A stretch of DNA of 8,580 nucleotides from Odoribacter sp. UBA944 (GCA_002293375.1 DBDA01000020.1:2073-10652); one strand, 5' to 3'; shown: positions 1 through 7,027, numbered from the stretch's first letter. Notes: a model not told the origin generated them from the letters alone. Made by a program: numbers and translations.

Positions 1-827
1 CGGTAGGCCACGGCCTGTTTGGAGAGGTCGTCGTAGATGACCAGGGCGTGGCGGCCGCTGTCCCGGAAATACTCGCCGATGGTGGCCCCTGCAAACGGGG
101 CGTAGTAGCGCATGGCGGCCGAGTCGGAGGCGTTGGCGGCCACTATGATGCAGTATTCCAATGCGCCCTTTTCGCGCAGCACATTGACCAAAGTTGCCAC
201 AGAAGAGGCTTTTTGCCCTACGGCTACGTATATGCAGTAAACAGGATCCCCCTGCTTGAAGTTTTCGCGTTGGTTCAGAATGGTGTCGACGGCAATGGAG
301 GTTTTACCGGTCTGCCGGTCACCGATGATGAGTTCCCGCTGCCCGCGTCCGATCGGTACCATCGAGTCTATGGCTTTCAGTCCGGTCTGTAACGGCTCTT
401 TGACCGGTTGCCGGAAGAGTACGCCCGGCGCTTTGCGTTCCAACGGCAATTCGATGGTCTCGCCCGCCAAGGGACCGGCACCGTCTATCGGCTCTCCCAA
501 GGTGTTGATGACCCTTCCGAGCAATCCCTCTCCCACCCGGATGGAGGCGATGTGTCCTGTCCGTCTGACCGTAAAGTTCTCCTTGACCCGGTCGGCAGCG
601 TTCATCAGAATGACCCCGACGTGGGCCTGTTCCAGGTTCATGGCCACCCCGATCACACCGTTCTCAAACTCTACCAGTTCGTTGGCGCGGACGTTGTCCA
701 AACCGTATATGCGGGCCACCCCGTCTCCCACCTCCAGCACCGTGCCGACCTCTTCAAACTCTGCTTTGGTGTTCACGCCCTGCAATAGCATCTCCAGCAC
801 ATGCGATATTTCATTGATCTTGCTCAT
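1..827 (-). CDS. atpA: ATP synthase F1 subunit alpha, 3' part outside window
   Basis: This is the alpha subunit of the F1 catalytic head, which alternates with beta in the alpha3beta3 hexamer and carries the non-catalytic nucleotide sites. The reading frame opens with MSKINEISHVLEML at 827 and stays open to base 1, giving 275 codons; roughly the last 230 residues of a normal ~505-residue subunit lie beyond the edge. The P-loop GDRQTGKT is at residues 169-176, the same position as in the E. coli protein. The window ends inside the conserved SKQAVAY stretch that follows the Walker B region. The start is fixed by an in-frame TAG six bases upstream of the ATG. No Shine-Dalgarno sequence is visible, as is usual in Bacteroidetes. 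It follows atpH by 28 bp and is the last visible gene of the operon; atpG is expected next. Confidence 0.97.
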   Translation of the reverse strand, partial: MSKINEISHVLEMLLQGVNTKAEFEEVGTVLEVGDGVARIYGLDNVRANELVEFENGVIGVAMNLEQAHVGVILMNAADRVKENFTVRRTGHIASIRVGEGLLGRVINTLGEPIDGAGPLAGETIELPLERKAPGVLFRQPVKEPLQTGLKAIDSMVPIGRGQRELIIGDRQTGKTSIAVDTILNQRENFKQGDPVYCIYVAVGQKASSVATLVNVLREKGALEYCIIVAANASDSAAMRYYAPFAGATIGEYFRDSGRHALVIYDDLSKQAVAY

Positions 828-855
828 AAGCTACTTTTTTCTGTCTTTCAGACTT

Positions 856-1392
856 TCATAATCCATACCCTTTCCGGATCAGGCTCAGTTCTCTCCGTAC
901 CGAAGCGTCCAGCTGGTGCGAACCAGCTTTGAGGATAAAACCTCCGATGATCTCCGGATCGGCGGAGGCGGTAAATTCGATCTCTCCGGCGATCTTTTTC
1001 CGGACTGCCGCACGAATGCGCTCCATCACCTCTTCCGGCAGCGGGCGGGCCGTGACGATATTTACCTGTACGATGCCGTGAGCCTTCCGGTATAACTCTC
1101 CGTACATCAGGGCGATGGTGCGAAGATCACGCTCCCGGTGGTTTTTGATCAGCAGGCGGATACCCCGCATGTACGCCTGGACCGGTTCGATCCCGACAGA
1201 GGTGGAGAGCAATAATTCTTTGTCTTCCAAAGAGAGTACCGGATTCAATAACGCTTTCTGCAACGCCGGATGCGCCTGGAAAATTTCCAGGAACAGGTTC
1301 ATTTTTTCGTACACCTCTTTGTCCGCGTGCAGCGAACGGGCGTAACGGAAAATGGCTTTGGCGTAGCGTTTCGGGATCAATCCCTCGTTCAT
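856..1392 (-). CDS. atpH: ATP synthase F1 subunit delta (OSCP)
   Basis: The delta subunit sits on top of the F1 head and ties it to the peripheral stalk formed by subunit b. The product has 178 residues, the normal length. The N-terminal part begins with the family pattern PKRYAKAIFRYA (residues 7-18), the start of the helical domain that binds alpha. The C-terminal family signature is present at residues 145-169: DPEIIGGF, then a glycine, then LDASVRREL. It lies between atpF (36 bp upstream) and atpA (28 bp downstream) on the same strand, the order found across bacterial atp operons. The ATG at 1392 fits the family N-terminus closely, so I keep it as the start. Confidence 0.96.
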   Translation of the reverse strand: MNEGLIPKRYAKAIFRYARSLHADKEVYEKMNLFLEIFQAHPALQKALLNPVLSLEDKELLLSTSVGIEPVQAYMRGIRLLIKNHRERDLRTIALMYGELYRKAHGIVQVNIVTARPLPEEVMERIRAAVRKKIAGEIEFTASADPEIIGGFILKAGSHQLDASVRRELSLIRKGYGL

Positions 1393-1428
1393 TTTTCCGG
1401 TATTTGCTGTTAGTACCCCTGTTTTCGA

Positions 1429-1926
1429 TCAGTTGGCCTGTTCCATCTCGTTCAGGAATTTTTCGACCATCTCCTGTTGGGCGGCATCCGAATCCAGATC
1501 TTTCCGGATCACTTTCTCTGCGATCTCCAGCGAAAGTTTTCCCACCTCCCGGCGGAGTTGGGATTCGGCCTCTCTTTTCATCTGTTCCACCGACAATTTG
1601 GCGGTTTCCAACACTTTCTGCGCTTCGTCAAGCGCTGCCTGCCGGGCTTCGGCTACCATCTCCTGTTTGGCTTTCCGGGCCTCCTCCAACAGCTCGAACT
1701 GTCGTTTTTTGGCCTCTGCTACCAAGGATTTTGCCTCCTCTTCCGCCCTTTCTTTCCGTTCGATGGCCTCCTGCGTATAGGCAACTCCCTGCTCTATGAA
1801 TGCCGCCCGGGCTTCCATGCTCTTGAGAATGACCGGCCAGGCATATTTGGCCAACACTCCCACCATCAGCAGGAATACCAGCAACATCCAGAACAGCAAC
1901 CCGAATTCAGGTTCCAATAATGCCAT
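1429..1926 (-). CDS. atpF: ATP synthase Fo subunit b
   Basis: Subunit b forms the peripheral stalk that keeps the F1 head from rotating with the central shaft. The 165-residue product has one hydrophobic membrane segment at about residues 8-26 (GLLFWMLLVFLLMVGVLAK). A long charged stretch follows, rich in Ala, Glu, Lys and Arg (about residues 35-140), typical of the b-subunit coiled coil. Length and architecture match the family. It is encoded 30 bp after atpE and 36 bp before atpH. Only one b-type gene is visible, so the stalk is probably a homodimer. The ATG at 1926 gives a short N-terminal tail before the membrane segment, as expected. Confidence 0.95.
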   Translation of the reverse strand: MALLEPEFGLLFWMLLVFLLMVGVLAKYAWPVILKSMEARAAFIEQGVAYTQEAIERKERAEEEAKSLVAEAKKRQFELLEEARKAKQEMVAEARQAALDEAQKVLETAKLSVEQMKREAESQLRREVGKLSLEIAEKVIRKDLDSDAAQQEMVEKFLNEMEQAN

Positions 1927-1956
1927 GATGGTTTGTTTGTGTGTGAAAACGGTTCT

Positions 1957-2214
1957 CTATTCTACAAAAATGGCCAGCAGGCAGACAATGATGGCAAAGA
2001 GGGCCACTCCTTCGATCAAAGCTGCTACTACGATCATGTTGGCCCGGATGTTGTTGGACTCTTCCGGCTGGCGTGCGATCGACTCCATCGCTTTTGATCC
2101 GATCTTTCCGATCCCGATCGCTGCACCGATGGTCACTATTCCAACGCCGATACAAGCCGCAATTTTGGCTAAACTGGCGCCGGCGGCTACTTGTAATGCA
2201 ATTAAACTCAACAT
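1957..2214 (-). CDS. atpE: ATP synthase Fo subunit c (proteolipid ring)
   Basis: Subunit c forms the rotating membrane ring that carries ions past subunit a. The 85-residue product is a two-helix hairpin. A glycine-rich first helix (GVGIVTIGAAIGIGKIG, about residues 23-39) leads to the polar loop ARQPE at residues 47-51. The second helix carries the essential carboxylate E68 in the context ALIEGVALF. Residue 69 is Gly rather than Ser or Thr, and the first helix has Ile where sodium-type rings such as that of Ilyobacter have the binding Gln. The expected sodium ligands are therefore absent, and I infer proton coupling. It lies 22 bp after atpB and 30 bp before atpF. Confidence 0.96.
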   Translation of the reverse strand: MLSLIALQVAAGASLAKIAACIGVGIVTIGAAIGIGKIGSKAMESIARQPEESNNIRANMIVVAALIEGVALFAIIVCLLAIFVE

Positions 2215-2236
2215 AGGTTCTATTTTTAATGAATAC

Positions 2237-3280
2237 TTATTTTTCTCTTGCCAAAGCGATAAAGATCGTCGACAATATCATAAATACATACGCTTGAATG
2301 AAGCAGATCAATACATCCAACAATCCCATAAAGAGGGCGAACAGTACCGAGAGGAGTGCGGAACCGCCCTGTGCAACCGCGCCCATCATGCCGAATACAA
2401 AGATCAGCGACACCAATACCAGCATGATCAGGTGCCCGGCCAGCATATTGGCAAACAACCGGATCATCAGGGAGAGCGGTTTGGTGAGCACCCCGAACAG
2501 TTCGATCAACGGCATGAGCGGGATGGGGAATTTCAGCCAGGCAGGCACTTCCGGCCAAAAGGTCTCCCGCCAGTATTTTTTGCTGCCGGAAACATTCACT
2601 ACGACAAAGGTACACAGGGCCAGCGCCAAGGTGACCGACAGATTGCCCGTTACGTTGGCGCCACCGGGAAAGACGACCATCAATCCCAACAGGTTGGAGA
2701 AGAAGATAAAAAAGAAGAGGGTCAGCAGGTAAGGCCCGAACTTCCGGGCCTCTTTTCCCAATACCGGTACGATCACCTCTGCATAGACCATTTCGATGAT
2801 CTTCTCCAAAAATCCCAAGAGTCCTTTCGGCGCCCGCAACGGGTTGTGTTTGTACCAGCGTACCAGCGGGAAGAGTACCGATAGAAGTACCAAGGCTGTG
2901 ATCACAACCGCTAATACATTTTTGGTGACCGAAAGGTCCAACGGCCTTCTCTCCTGCCCGTCTGCGTTCATCTCCACGATCTTGCCGGCGTGCGGCCCCT
3001 CCGGAGCGATCCGGAACCCGGCGTACCCGGCGCCATGCTCCAGACGGGAGGAACTGAAGAGGTACCACCCGCTCTCCCGGCTCCGTACGATTACCGGCAG
3101 CGGGATCGCCACGTGTTTGCCGCCGGGTAAGGCGATGCTCCAGCCGTATTCGTCCCCCAAGTGTGCAAACACCAACTCTTTCGGGTTGAATGTTGCTTTT
3201 TCCTCTTCGGCCCGGAGCGTTCCGGCGGCGAGGAGCAGCATGCCTGCAAGCAGTGATATGTATCGGAAAGAAATACGCAT
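2237..3280 (-). CDS. atpB: ATP synthase Fo subunit a, with signal peptide and periplasmic domain
   Basis: Subunit a provides the two half-channels through which protons reach the c-ring. The product has 347 residues, well above the ~270 of E. coli. The extra length is N-terminal: a signal-peptide-like segment (about residues 8-23, ending TLRA) and then ~95 polar residues before the first channel helix at about 120-140. The essential arginine is R274 in IRLFANMLAGH. Residue 283, nine after the arginine, is His where E. coli has Glu219. Residue 322 is Asp where E. coli has His245. The conserved Gln of the last helix is Q329 in FIQAYVFM. The start lies 7 bp after the atpC stop, with no Shine-Dalgarno sequence. 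Confidence 0.95.
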   Translation of the reverse strand: MRISFRYISLLAGMLLLAAGTLRAEEEKATFNPKELVFAHLGDEYGWSIALPGGKHVAIPLPVIVRSRESGWYLFSSSRLEHGAGYAGFRIAPEGPHAGKIVEMNADGQERRPLDLSVTKNVLAVVITALVLLSVLFPLVRWYKHNPLRAPKGLLGFLEKIIEMVYAEVIVPVLGKEARKFGPYLLTLFFFIFFSNLLGLMVVFPGGANVTGNLSVTLALALCTFVVVNVSGSKKYWRETFWPEVPAWLKFPIPLMPLIELFGVLTKPLSLMIRLFANMLAGHLIMLVLVSLIFVFGMMGAVAQGGSALLSVLFALFMGLLDVLICFIQAYVFMILSTIFIALAREK

Positions 3281-3287
3281 CGATCTG

Positions 3288-3521
3288 TCAATTTATACAC
3301 ACGGATATCCGGTTCTCCCGGACTTCCGCCAGTCCGCCGGTAATGGCTACCCGTACTTTCTGTCCATCTTTTTGGTAAACGATCTCCCCGTTTTCCAGGG
3401 TGGAGATAAGCGGAGCATGTCCTTCCAATATTACAAAGCGACCGCAGGTACCGGGCAGTTCGACCTGTTCCACCGGTCCGTTGAAGATGGTCTTTTCGAT
3501 GGAAAGTATTCTCAGGATCAT
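3288..3521 (-). CDS. atpC: ATP synthase F1 subunit epsilon, short form
   Basis: Epsilon sits at the foot of the central shaft with gamma and contacts the c-ring. The product is only 77 residues. It covers the N-terminal beta-sandwich domain (LRILSIEKTIFNGPVEQVELPG, then GHAPLISTLENGEI and ITGGLAEV) and stops where the C-terminal helical hairpin of the ~135-residue E. coli protein would begin. The stop is clean and the next gene follows in 7 bp, so this looks like a natural short form rather than damage. Short epsilons of this size are known in Bacteroidetes. Its ATG overlaps the atpD stop codon (ATGA), which suggests translational coupling. I infer that the inhibitory role of the epsilon C-terminal domain is missing. 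Confidence 0.94.
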   Translation of the reverse strand: MILRILSIEKTIFNGPVEQVELPGTCGRFVILEGHAPLISTLENGEIVYQKDGQKVRVAITGGLAEVRENRISVCIN

Positions 3522-5026
3522 GTTTCGGTCGCTTTTTTCTTCATCTCTTTTCCTTTCCGGATTACGTCGTCTATGGTACCTGCATTCATGAATGCCTGTT
3601 CGGGGTATTCGTCCATCTGACCGTCCAGGATCATCCGGAAACCGCGGATGGTCTCTTCCAGGGGTACCATGACCCCCGGGATCCCCGTGTACTGTTCGGC
3701 AACGTGGAACGGTTGGGAAAGAAAACGCTGCGCCCGACGGGCCCGCGCCACAACGGTCTTGTCTTCGTCGGAGAGTTCGTCTACGCCCAGTATGGCGATG
3801 ATGTCCTGCAATTCGTTGTAGTGTTGCAACAGGCTGATGACCTCCTGCGCCGTCCGGTAGTGTTCCTCCCCGACAATGTTGGGATCCAGAATACGGGAGG
3901 AGGATTCTAAGGGGTCCACCGCCGGGTAGATCCCCAACTCCGTGATCTTCCGGCTCAACACCGTGGTGGCGTCCAGAAAATTAAAGGTTGTAGCGGGGGC
4001 CGGGTCCGTCAGGTCGTCGGCCGGCACGTAAATGGCCTGTACGGAGGTGATGGAACCGTATTTGGTGGAGGCGATGCGTTCCTGTAATTTTCCCATCTCG
4101 GAGGCCAGCGTCGGCTGGTAGCCCACTGCCGAAGGCATGCGTCCCAGCAGAGCGGAGACTTCGGATCCCGCCTGGGTAAAACGGAAGATGTTGTCGATAA
4201 AGAGCAGTACTTCGTTGCCGGTTTCGCCGCTGTCCCGGAAGGTCTCGGCTACCGTCAGCCCGGAGAGCGCCACCCGCAGGCGGGCGCCCGGCGGTTCGTT
4301 CATCTGCCCAAATACCAATGTCGCCTGCGATTTGGCAACCTGCGCCATGTCTACGCTCTGTACATCCCAATTGCCTTTGTCCATCTCTTTCCTGAAGTGT
4401 TCTCCGTAATCGATCACTCCCGATTCGATCATCTCCCGCAACAGGTCGTTCCCTTCCCGGGTGCGCTCCCCGACTCCGGTGAAAACCGAGTAACCGTGGT
4501 GCCCCTTAGCGATGTTGTTGATCAGTTCCATGATCAGGACGGTCTTGCCGACCCCGGCTCCGCCGAACAGCCCGATCTTGCCCCCTTTGGAGTAGGGTTC
4601 CAGCAAATCGATCACTTTGATCCCGGTGAAGAGGAACTCTTCCGTGATCGACAGGTCTTCGAATTTGGGCGCATCCTGGTGGATGGAGCGGGTAGCGGTA
4701 TAGTCCAGCGGGGCCAGATTGTCGATGGCGTCTCCCGTTACGTTCATGAGCCGGCCTTTGACCTGGTCTCCGGTCGGCATCGTCAGGGTGTGCCCCGTGT
4801 CCAATGCTTTCATCCCGCGACTCAGTCCGTCTGTTGTGTCCATGGCTACACACCGTACGGTATCTTCGCCGATGTGTTGTTCCACCTCCACGATCAACTT
4901 CGCTCCATTTTCCCGTTCGATCTCCAAGGCAGCATAGATCGGAGGGAGATTCTCCCTCCCCTCTTCGAACAGGACATCTACGACCGGTCCGATCACCTGG
5001 GTTATGTATCCGTATTTTTGTTCCAT
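3518..5026 (-). CDS. atpD: ATP synthase F1 subunit beta (catalytic)
   Basis: The beta subunit carries the catalytic sites for ATP synthesis from ADP and phosphate. The 502-residue product has the P-loop GGAGVGKT at residues 155-162, the catalytic Glu at 187 in GERTREGND, the Walker B segment LLFIDN at 274-279, and a DELSDED loop at 416-422 matching the E. coli DELSEED lever. Compared with E. coli it has about 27 extra residues between VID (204-206) and GQMNEPPG, around residues 207-233. It is the first gene of the visible atp operon and overlaps atpC by 4 bp. The ATG at 5026 gives MEQKYGYITQVIGPVVDV, the expected N-terminus. Ten bases upstream is the stop of a transporter remnant, and I see no consensus promoter in front of the gene. 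Confidence 0.98.
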   Translation of the reverse strand: MEQKYGYITQVIGPVVDVLFEEGRENLPPIYAALEIERENGAKLIVEVEQHIGEDTVRCVAMDTTDGLSRGMKALDTGHTLTMPTGDQVKGRLMNVTGDAIDNLAPLDYTATRSIHQDAPKFEDLSITEEFLFTGIKVIDLLEPYSKGGKIGLFGGAGVGKTVLIMELINNIAKGHHGYSVFTGVGERTREGNDLLREMIESGVIDYGEHFRKEMDKGNWDVQSVDMAQVAKSQATLVFGQMNEPPGARLRVALSGLTVAETFRDSGETGNEVLLFIDNIFRFTQAGSEVSALLGRMPSAVGYQPTLASEMGKLQERIASTKYGSITSVQAIYVPADDLTDPAPATTFNFLDATTVLSRKITELGIYPAVDPLESSSRILDPNIVGEEHYRTAQEVISLLQHYNELQDIIAILGVDELSDEDKTVVARARRAQRFLSQPFHVAEQYTGIPGVMVPLEETIRGFRMILDGQMDEYPEQAFMNAGTIDDVIRKGKEMKKKATET

Positions 5027-5036
5027 ATCCTTCGAA

Positions 5037-5270
5037 TTACAATAAGATCAAAATCAATCCCTGCGCCGTCAATACCCGCAGAAACATGGTCAGCGGATAG
5101 ACGGTGGCGTAACTCACCGAAGGGATGTCGTTGCCGGCCAAACCGAGTTCGACGGGTTGCGGAATGCCCGGAAAGAGGAATGGGATGCTGCCCAAAAGGA
5201 TCCCCAGGGCGATGCCGAGAAAGATGGGCACCAGGTTGGGTTCGCGCAGGCGATGCAGGGAGTTTCCCGC
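5037..5270 (-). pseudogene. Remnant of a YidE/AspT-family transporter gene, N-terminus and an internal segment deleted
   Basis: An open frame on the minus strand reads GNSLHRLREPNLVPIFLGI, then ALGILLGSIPFLFPGIPQPV, then ELGLAG. From memory this matches the start of the second membrane half of YidE/AspT-type transporters (aspartate-alanine exchanger family, ~550 residues). It then jumps to SVSYATVYPLTMFLRVLTAQ plus a hydrophobic tail, which matches the family's extreme C-terminus. In E. coli YidE about 120 residues separate these two blocks; here they are fused in frame near bases 5125-5135. Everything N-terminal to GNSL is missing or unrecognisable, and the open frame upstream overlaps the Dabb gene. 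The normal stop codon survives at 5037. I read this as a gene relic left between the Dabb gene and atpD. A functional ~80-residue two-helix peptide is a less likely alternative. Confidence 0.8.
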
Positions 5271-5320
5271 TTGTGCCGAACAACAATTCTTTACACCATT
5301 CCATCCCGGCCGATTTGTGT

Positions 5321-5629
5321 TTATTCTTCCCAGTAATCTACGACGACCCGGCTTTCCCGGATCTTTTCGCAATAGGAGCTGATCTTGACGTGTTCCGGAT
5401 GGACCTTGTACCGCTCCAACGCTTCTTCGTTTTCAAAGGAGGAGATGAGTACGGCGTCGTAAGCCATTCCGGAGGGGTTGATGTTGACCCCTACCTCTAC
5501 GGTCTTCAGTTCCGGGATTACCCCGTACAGAGCTTCCAACTGTTTTTTCATCCAAGCGGCGTTTTCGGCCTTGCTTTTTCCTTCGGCCTGTGCTTTCAGT
5601 TTCCAGGCGACAATGTGTTTCAGCATCAT
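5321..5629 (-). CDS. Dabb-domain protein (stress-responsive alpha/beta barrel)
   Basis: The 102-residue product is a complete single Dabb domain, a small dimeric ferredoxin-like alpha/beta barrel. Visible family features are the opening strand LKHIVAWKLK with a conserved His (residue 5), the strand YDAVLISSFENEEALERY (about 57-74), and the motif HPEH (77-80) followed by a C-terminal strand RVVVDYW. Bacterial members mostly have no assigned reaction. Some plant and bacterial relatives are polyketide cyclases or help turn over aromatic compounds, so I do not assign a function. It starts 18 bp after the tnaA stop with no terminator visible between them, so co-transcription is likely. Two ATGs are adjacent (5629 and 5626); either could be the start. 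Confidence 0.9.
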   Translation of the reverse strand: MMLKHIVAWKLKAQAEGKSKAENAAWMKKQLEALYGVIPELKTVEVGVNINPSGMAYDAVLISSFENEEALERYKVHPEHVKISSYCEKIRESRVVVDYWEE

Positions 5630-5647
5630 TACTGTTTTAAATTATAC

Positions 5648-7027
5648 TTAATGCGCCGGTTCCAGTTCTACGGTGAAGTGCCGCATGATGGGAAATTCGT
5701 TGACGATCCGGTAGCCCCGTGTGATGGTGTCCCGGCGGTCGTAGACGTTTTTCAAGGCTGCAGCCACTACGTCCATGTGGTTGTTGGTGTAGGTGCGGCG
5801 GGAAACGGCCAAACGCAATAATTCCAGTTTCGGATAGCGGTTTTCGCGGGTGACGGGATCCCGGTCCGCCAGCATGGCGCCGATCTCTACGCCGCGCACC
5901 CCTGCTTCGAGGTAGAGTTCGATTCCCAGTGTTTGGGCGATGAACTCCTCTTTGGGTACGTTGGTCAGGATTTTTTTGGCGTCGACAAAGATGGCGTGGC
6001 CACCTACGGGGCGCTGGTAGGGAATGCCGTATCCGTCCAACCGGGCGCCTAAGTATTCTACTTGTTTGATGCGGGTTTCCAGGTAGTCGAATTCGGTCCC
6101 TTCGTGCAATCCCTGCGCGAGTGCGTTCATGTCGCGGCCGGACATCCCTCCGTAGGTGATGAAGCCTTCGTTCATGATGCAGAACATCTGGGCTTTTTTC
6201 CAGAGCGCTTCGTTTTTGAAGGCTACAAATCCGCCCATGTTGACGATGGCATCTTTTTTGGAGGACATGGTCATGATGTCGGCATAACCGAACATCTCTT
6301 TGACGATCTGTTTGATGGTTTTGTCCGCATAGCCTTTTTCCCGCATTTTGATGAAGTAGGCGTTTTCTGCGAAACGGGCGGAGTCTATCTGTAAGGCGAC
6401 ACCGTATTTTTTACAGAGGGCCGACACTTCCCGGATGTTTTGCATGGAGACCGGCTGCCCGCCGGCGGTGTTGTTGGTGACCGTCAAAATGACACAGGGA
6501 ATCTTTTCGGCCGGGTATTTTTTCAATACCGCTTCCAATTTGAACGGGTCTACATTTCCTTTGAACGGGATCTCCAACTGGGTATCGGACGCTTCGTCGA
6601 TGGTGCAGTCGATGGGGATGGCCCGGCGGTATTCGATGTGTCCTTTGGTGGTGTCGAAGTGGGAGTTGCCAGGGAGGATATCGCCCTCTTTGATGATGGT
6701 GGAGTAGAGTACGTTTTCGGCGGCGCGCCCCTGGTGTGTCGGCAGAAAGTAGTCGAATCCGAGGATCTCTTTGATCGCTTCTTTCATGTTGTAGTAGGAA
6801 CGGGCCCCTCCGTAGCTTTCGTCCCCCAGCATGAGGGCCGCCCACTGTTGGTCGCTCATGGCCCCTGTGCCGGAGTCTGTCAGCATGTCGATGAAGACGT
6901 AGTCGCTTTTGAGGTTAAACAGGTTGTATTTGGCTTCCCGGATCCACTGTTCCCGCTCTTCCCGCGTGCTTTTCCGGATGTTTTCTACCATCTTGATGCG
7001 GTAGGATTCTGCAAAGGGTAATTCCAT
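5648..7027 (-). CDS. tnaA: Tryptophanase (L-tryptophan indole-lyase)
   Basis: This is a PLP enzyme of the beta-eliminating lyase family that splits L-tryptophan into indole, pyruvate and ammonia. The 459-residue product has the full family layout: MLTDSGTGAMSDQQW (48-62), GDESYGG (68-74), PTHQGRAAEN (96-105), NNTAGGQPVSM (185-195) and DSARFAENAYF (215-225). The PLP lysine is in MSSKKD, most likely K258. Tryptophanase is favoured over tyrosine phenol-lyase by Asp125 in HFDTTKGH, where the phenol-lyase has Thr, and by His450 in RHFTVELE, where it has Phe. The stretch LAVSRRTYT (406-414) has Ser where the usual pattern is IPR. The ATG at 7027 starts MELPFAES, typical of Bacteroidales homologues. 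A promoter lies about 42-75 bases upstream, and the leader is too short for a TnaC-type peptide. Confidence 0.95.
   Translation of the reverse strand: MELPFAESYRIKMVENIRKSTREEREQWIREAKYNLFNLKSDYVFIDMLTDSGTGAMSDQQWAALMLGDESYGGARSYYNMKEAIKEILGFDYFLPTHQGRAAENVLYSTIIKEGDILPGNSHFDTTKGHIEYRRAIPIDCTIDEASDTQLEIPFKGNVDPFKLEAVLKKYPAEKIPCVILTVTNNTAGGQPVSMQNIREVSALCKKYGVALQIDSARFAENAYFIKMREKGYADKTIKQIVKEMFGYADIMTMSSKKDAIVNMGGFVAFKNEALWKKAQMFCIMNEGFITYGGMSGRDMNALAQGLHEGTEFDYLETRIKQVEYLGARLDGYGIPYQRPVGGHAIFVDAKKILTNVPKEEFIAQTLGIELYLEAGVRGVEIGAMLADRDPVTRENRYPKLELLRLAVSRRTYTNNHMDVVAAALKNVYDRRDTITRGYRIVNEFPIMRHFTVELEPAH

Noticed and set aside
256..861. A 201-codon open frame on the plus strand
   Set aside because: It is antisense to atpA, whose P-loop and conserved segments are clear on the minus strand.
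1796..2884. A 362-codon open frame on the plus strand
   Set aside because: It is antisense to atpF, atpE and atpB. The composition is low-complexity and Gln/His/Arg-rich, as expected from a shadow frame.
5037..5372. The full 111-codon minus-strand frame as an intact gene
   Set aside because: Its first part overlaps the end of the Dabb gene and resembles nothing. Only the part from about 5270 onward matches a transporter family, and that match has a large internal gap.
4397..5821. A 474-codon open frame on the plus strand
   Set aside because: It lies antisense to atpD, the transporter relic, dabb and the end of tnaA, all of which have clear family matches. Its own product has no recognisable domain.
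5648..7027. Tyrosine phenol-lyase as the identity of the PLP lyase
   Set aside because: The residues that separate the two enzymes (Asp125 and His450) match tryptophanase, and the overall sequence is closer to Bacteroidales tryptophanases as I remember them.
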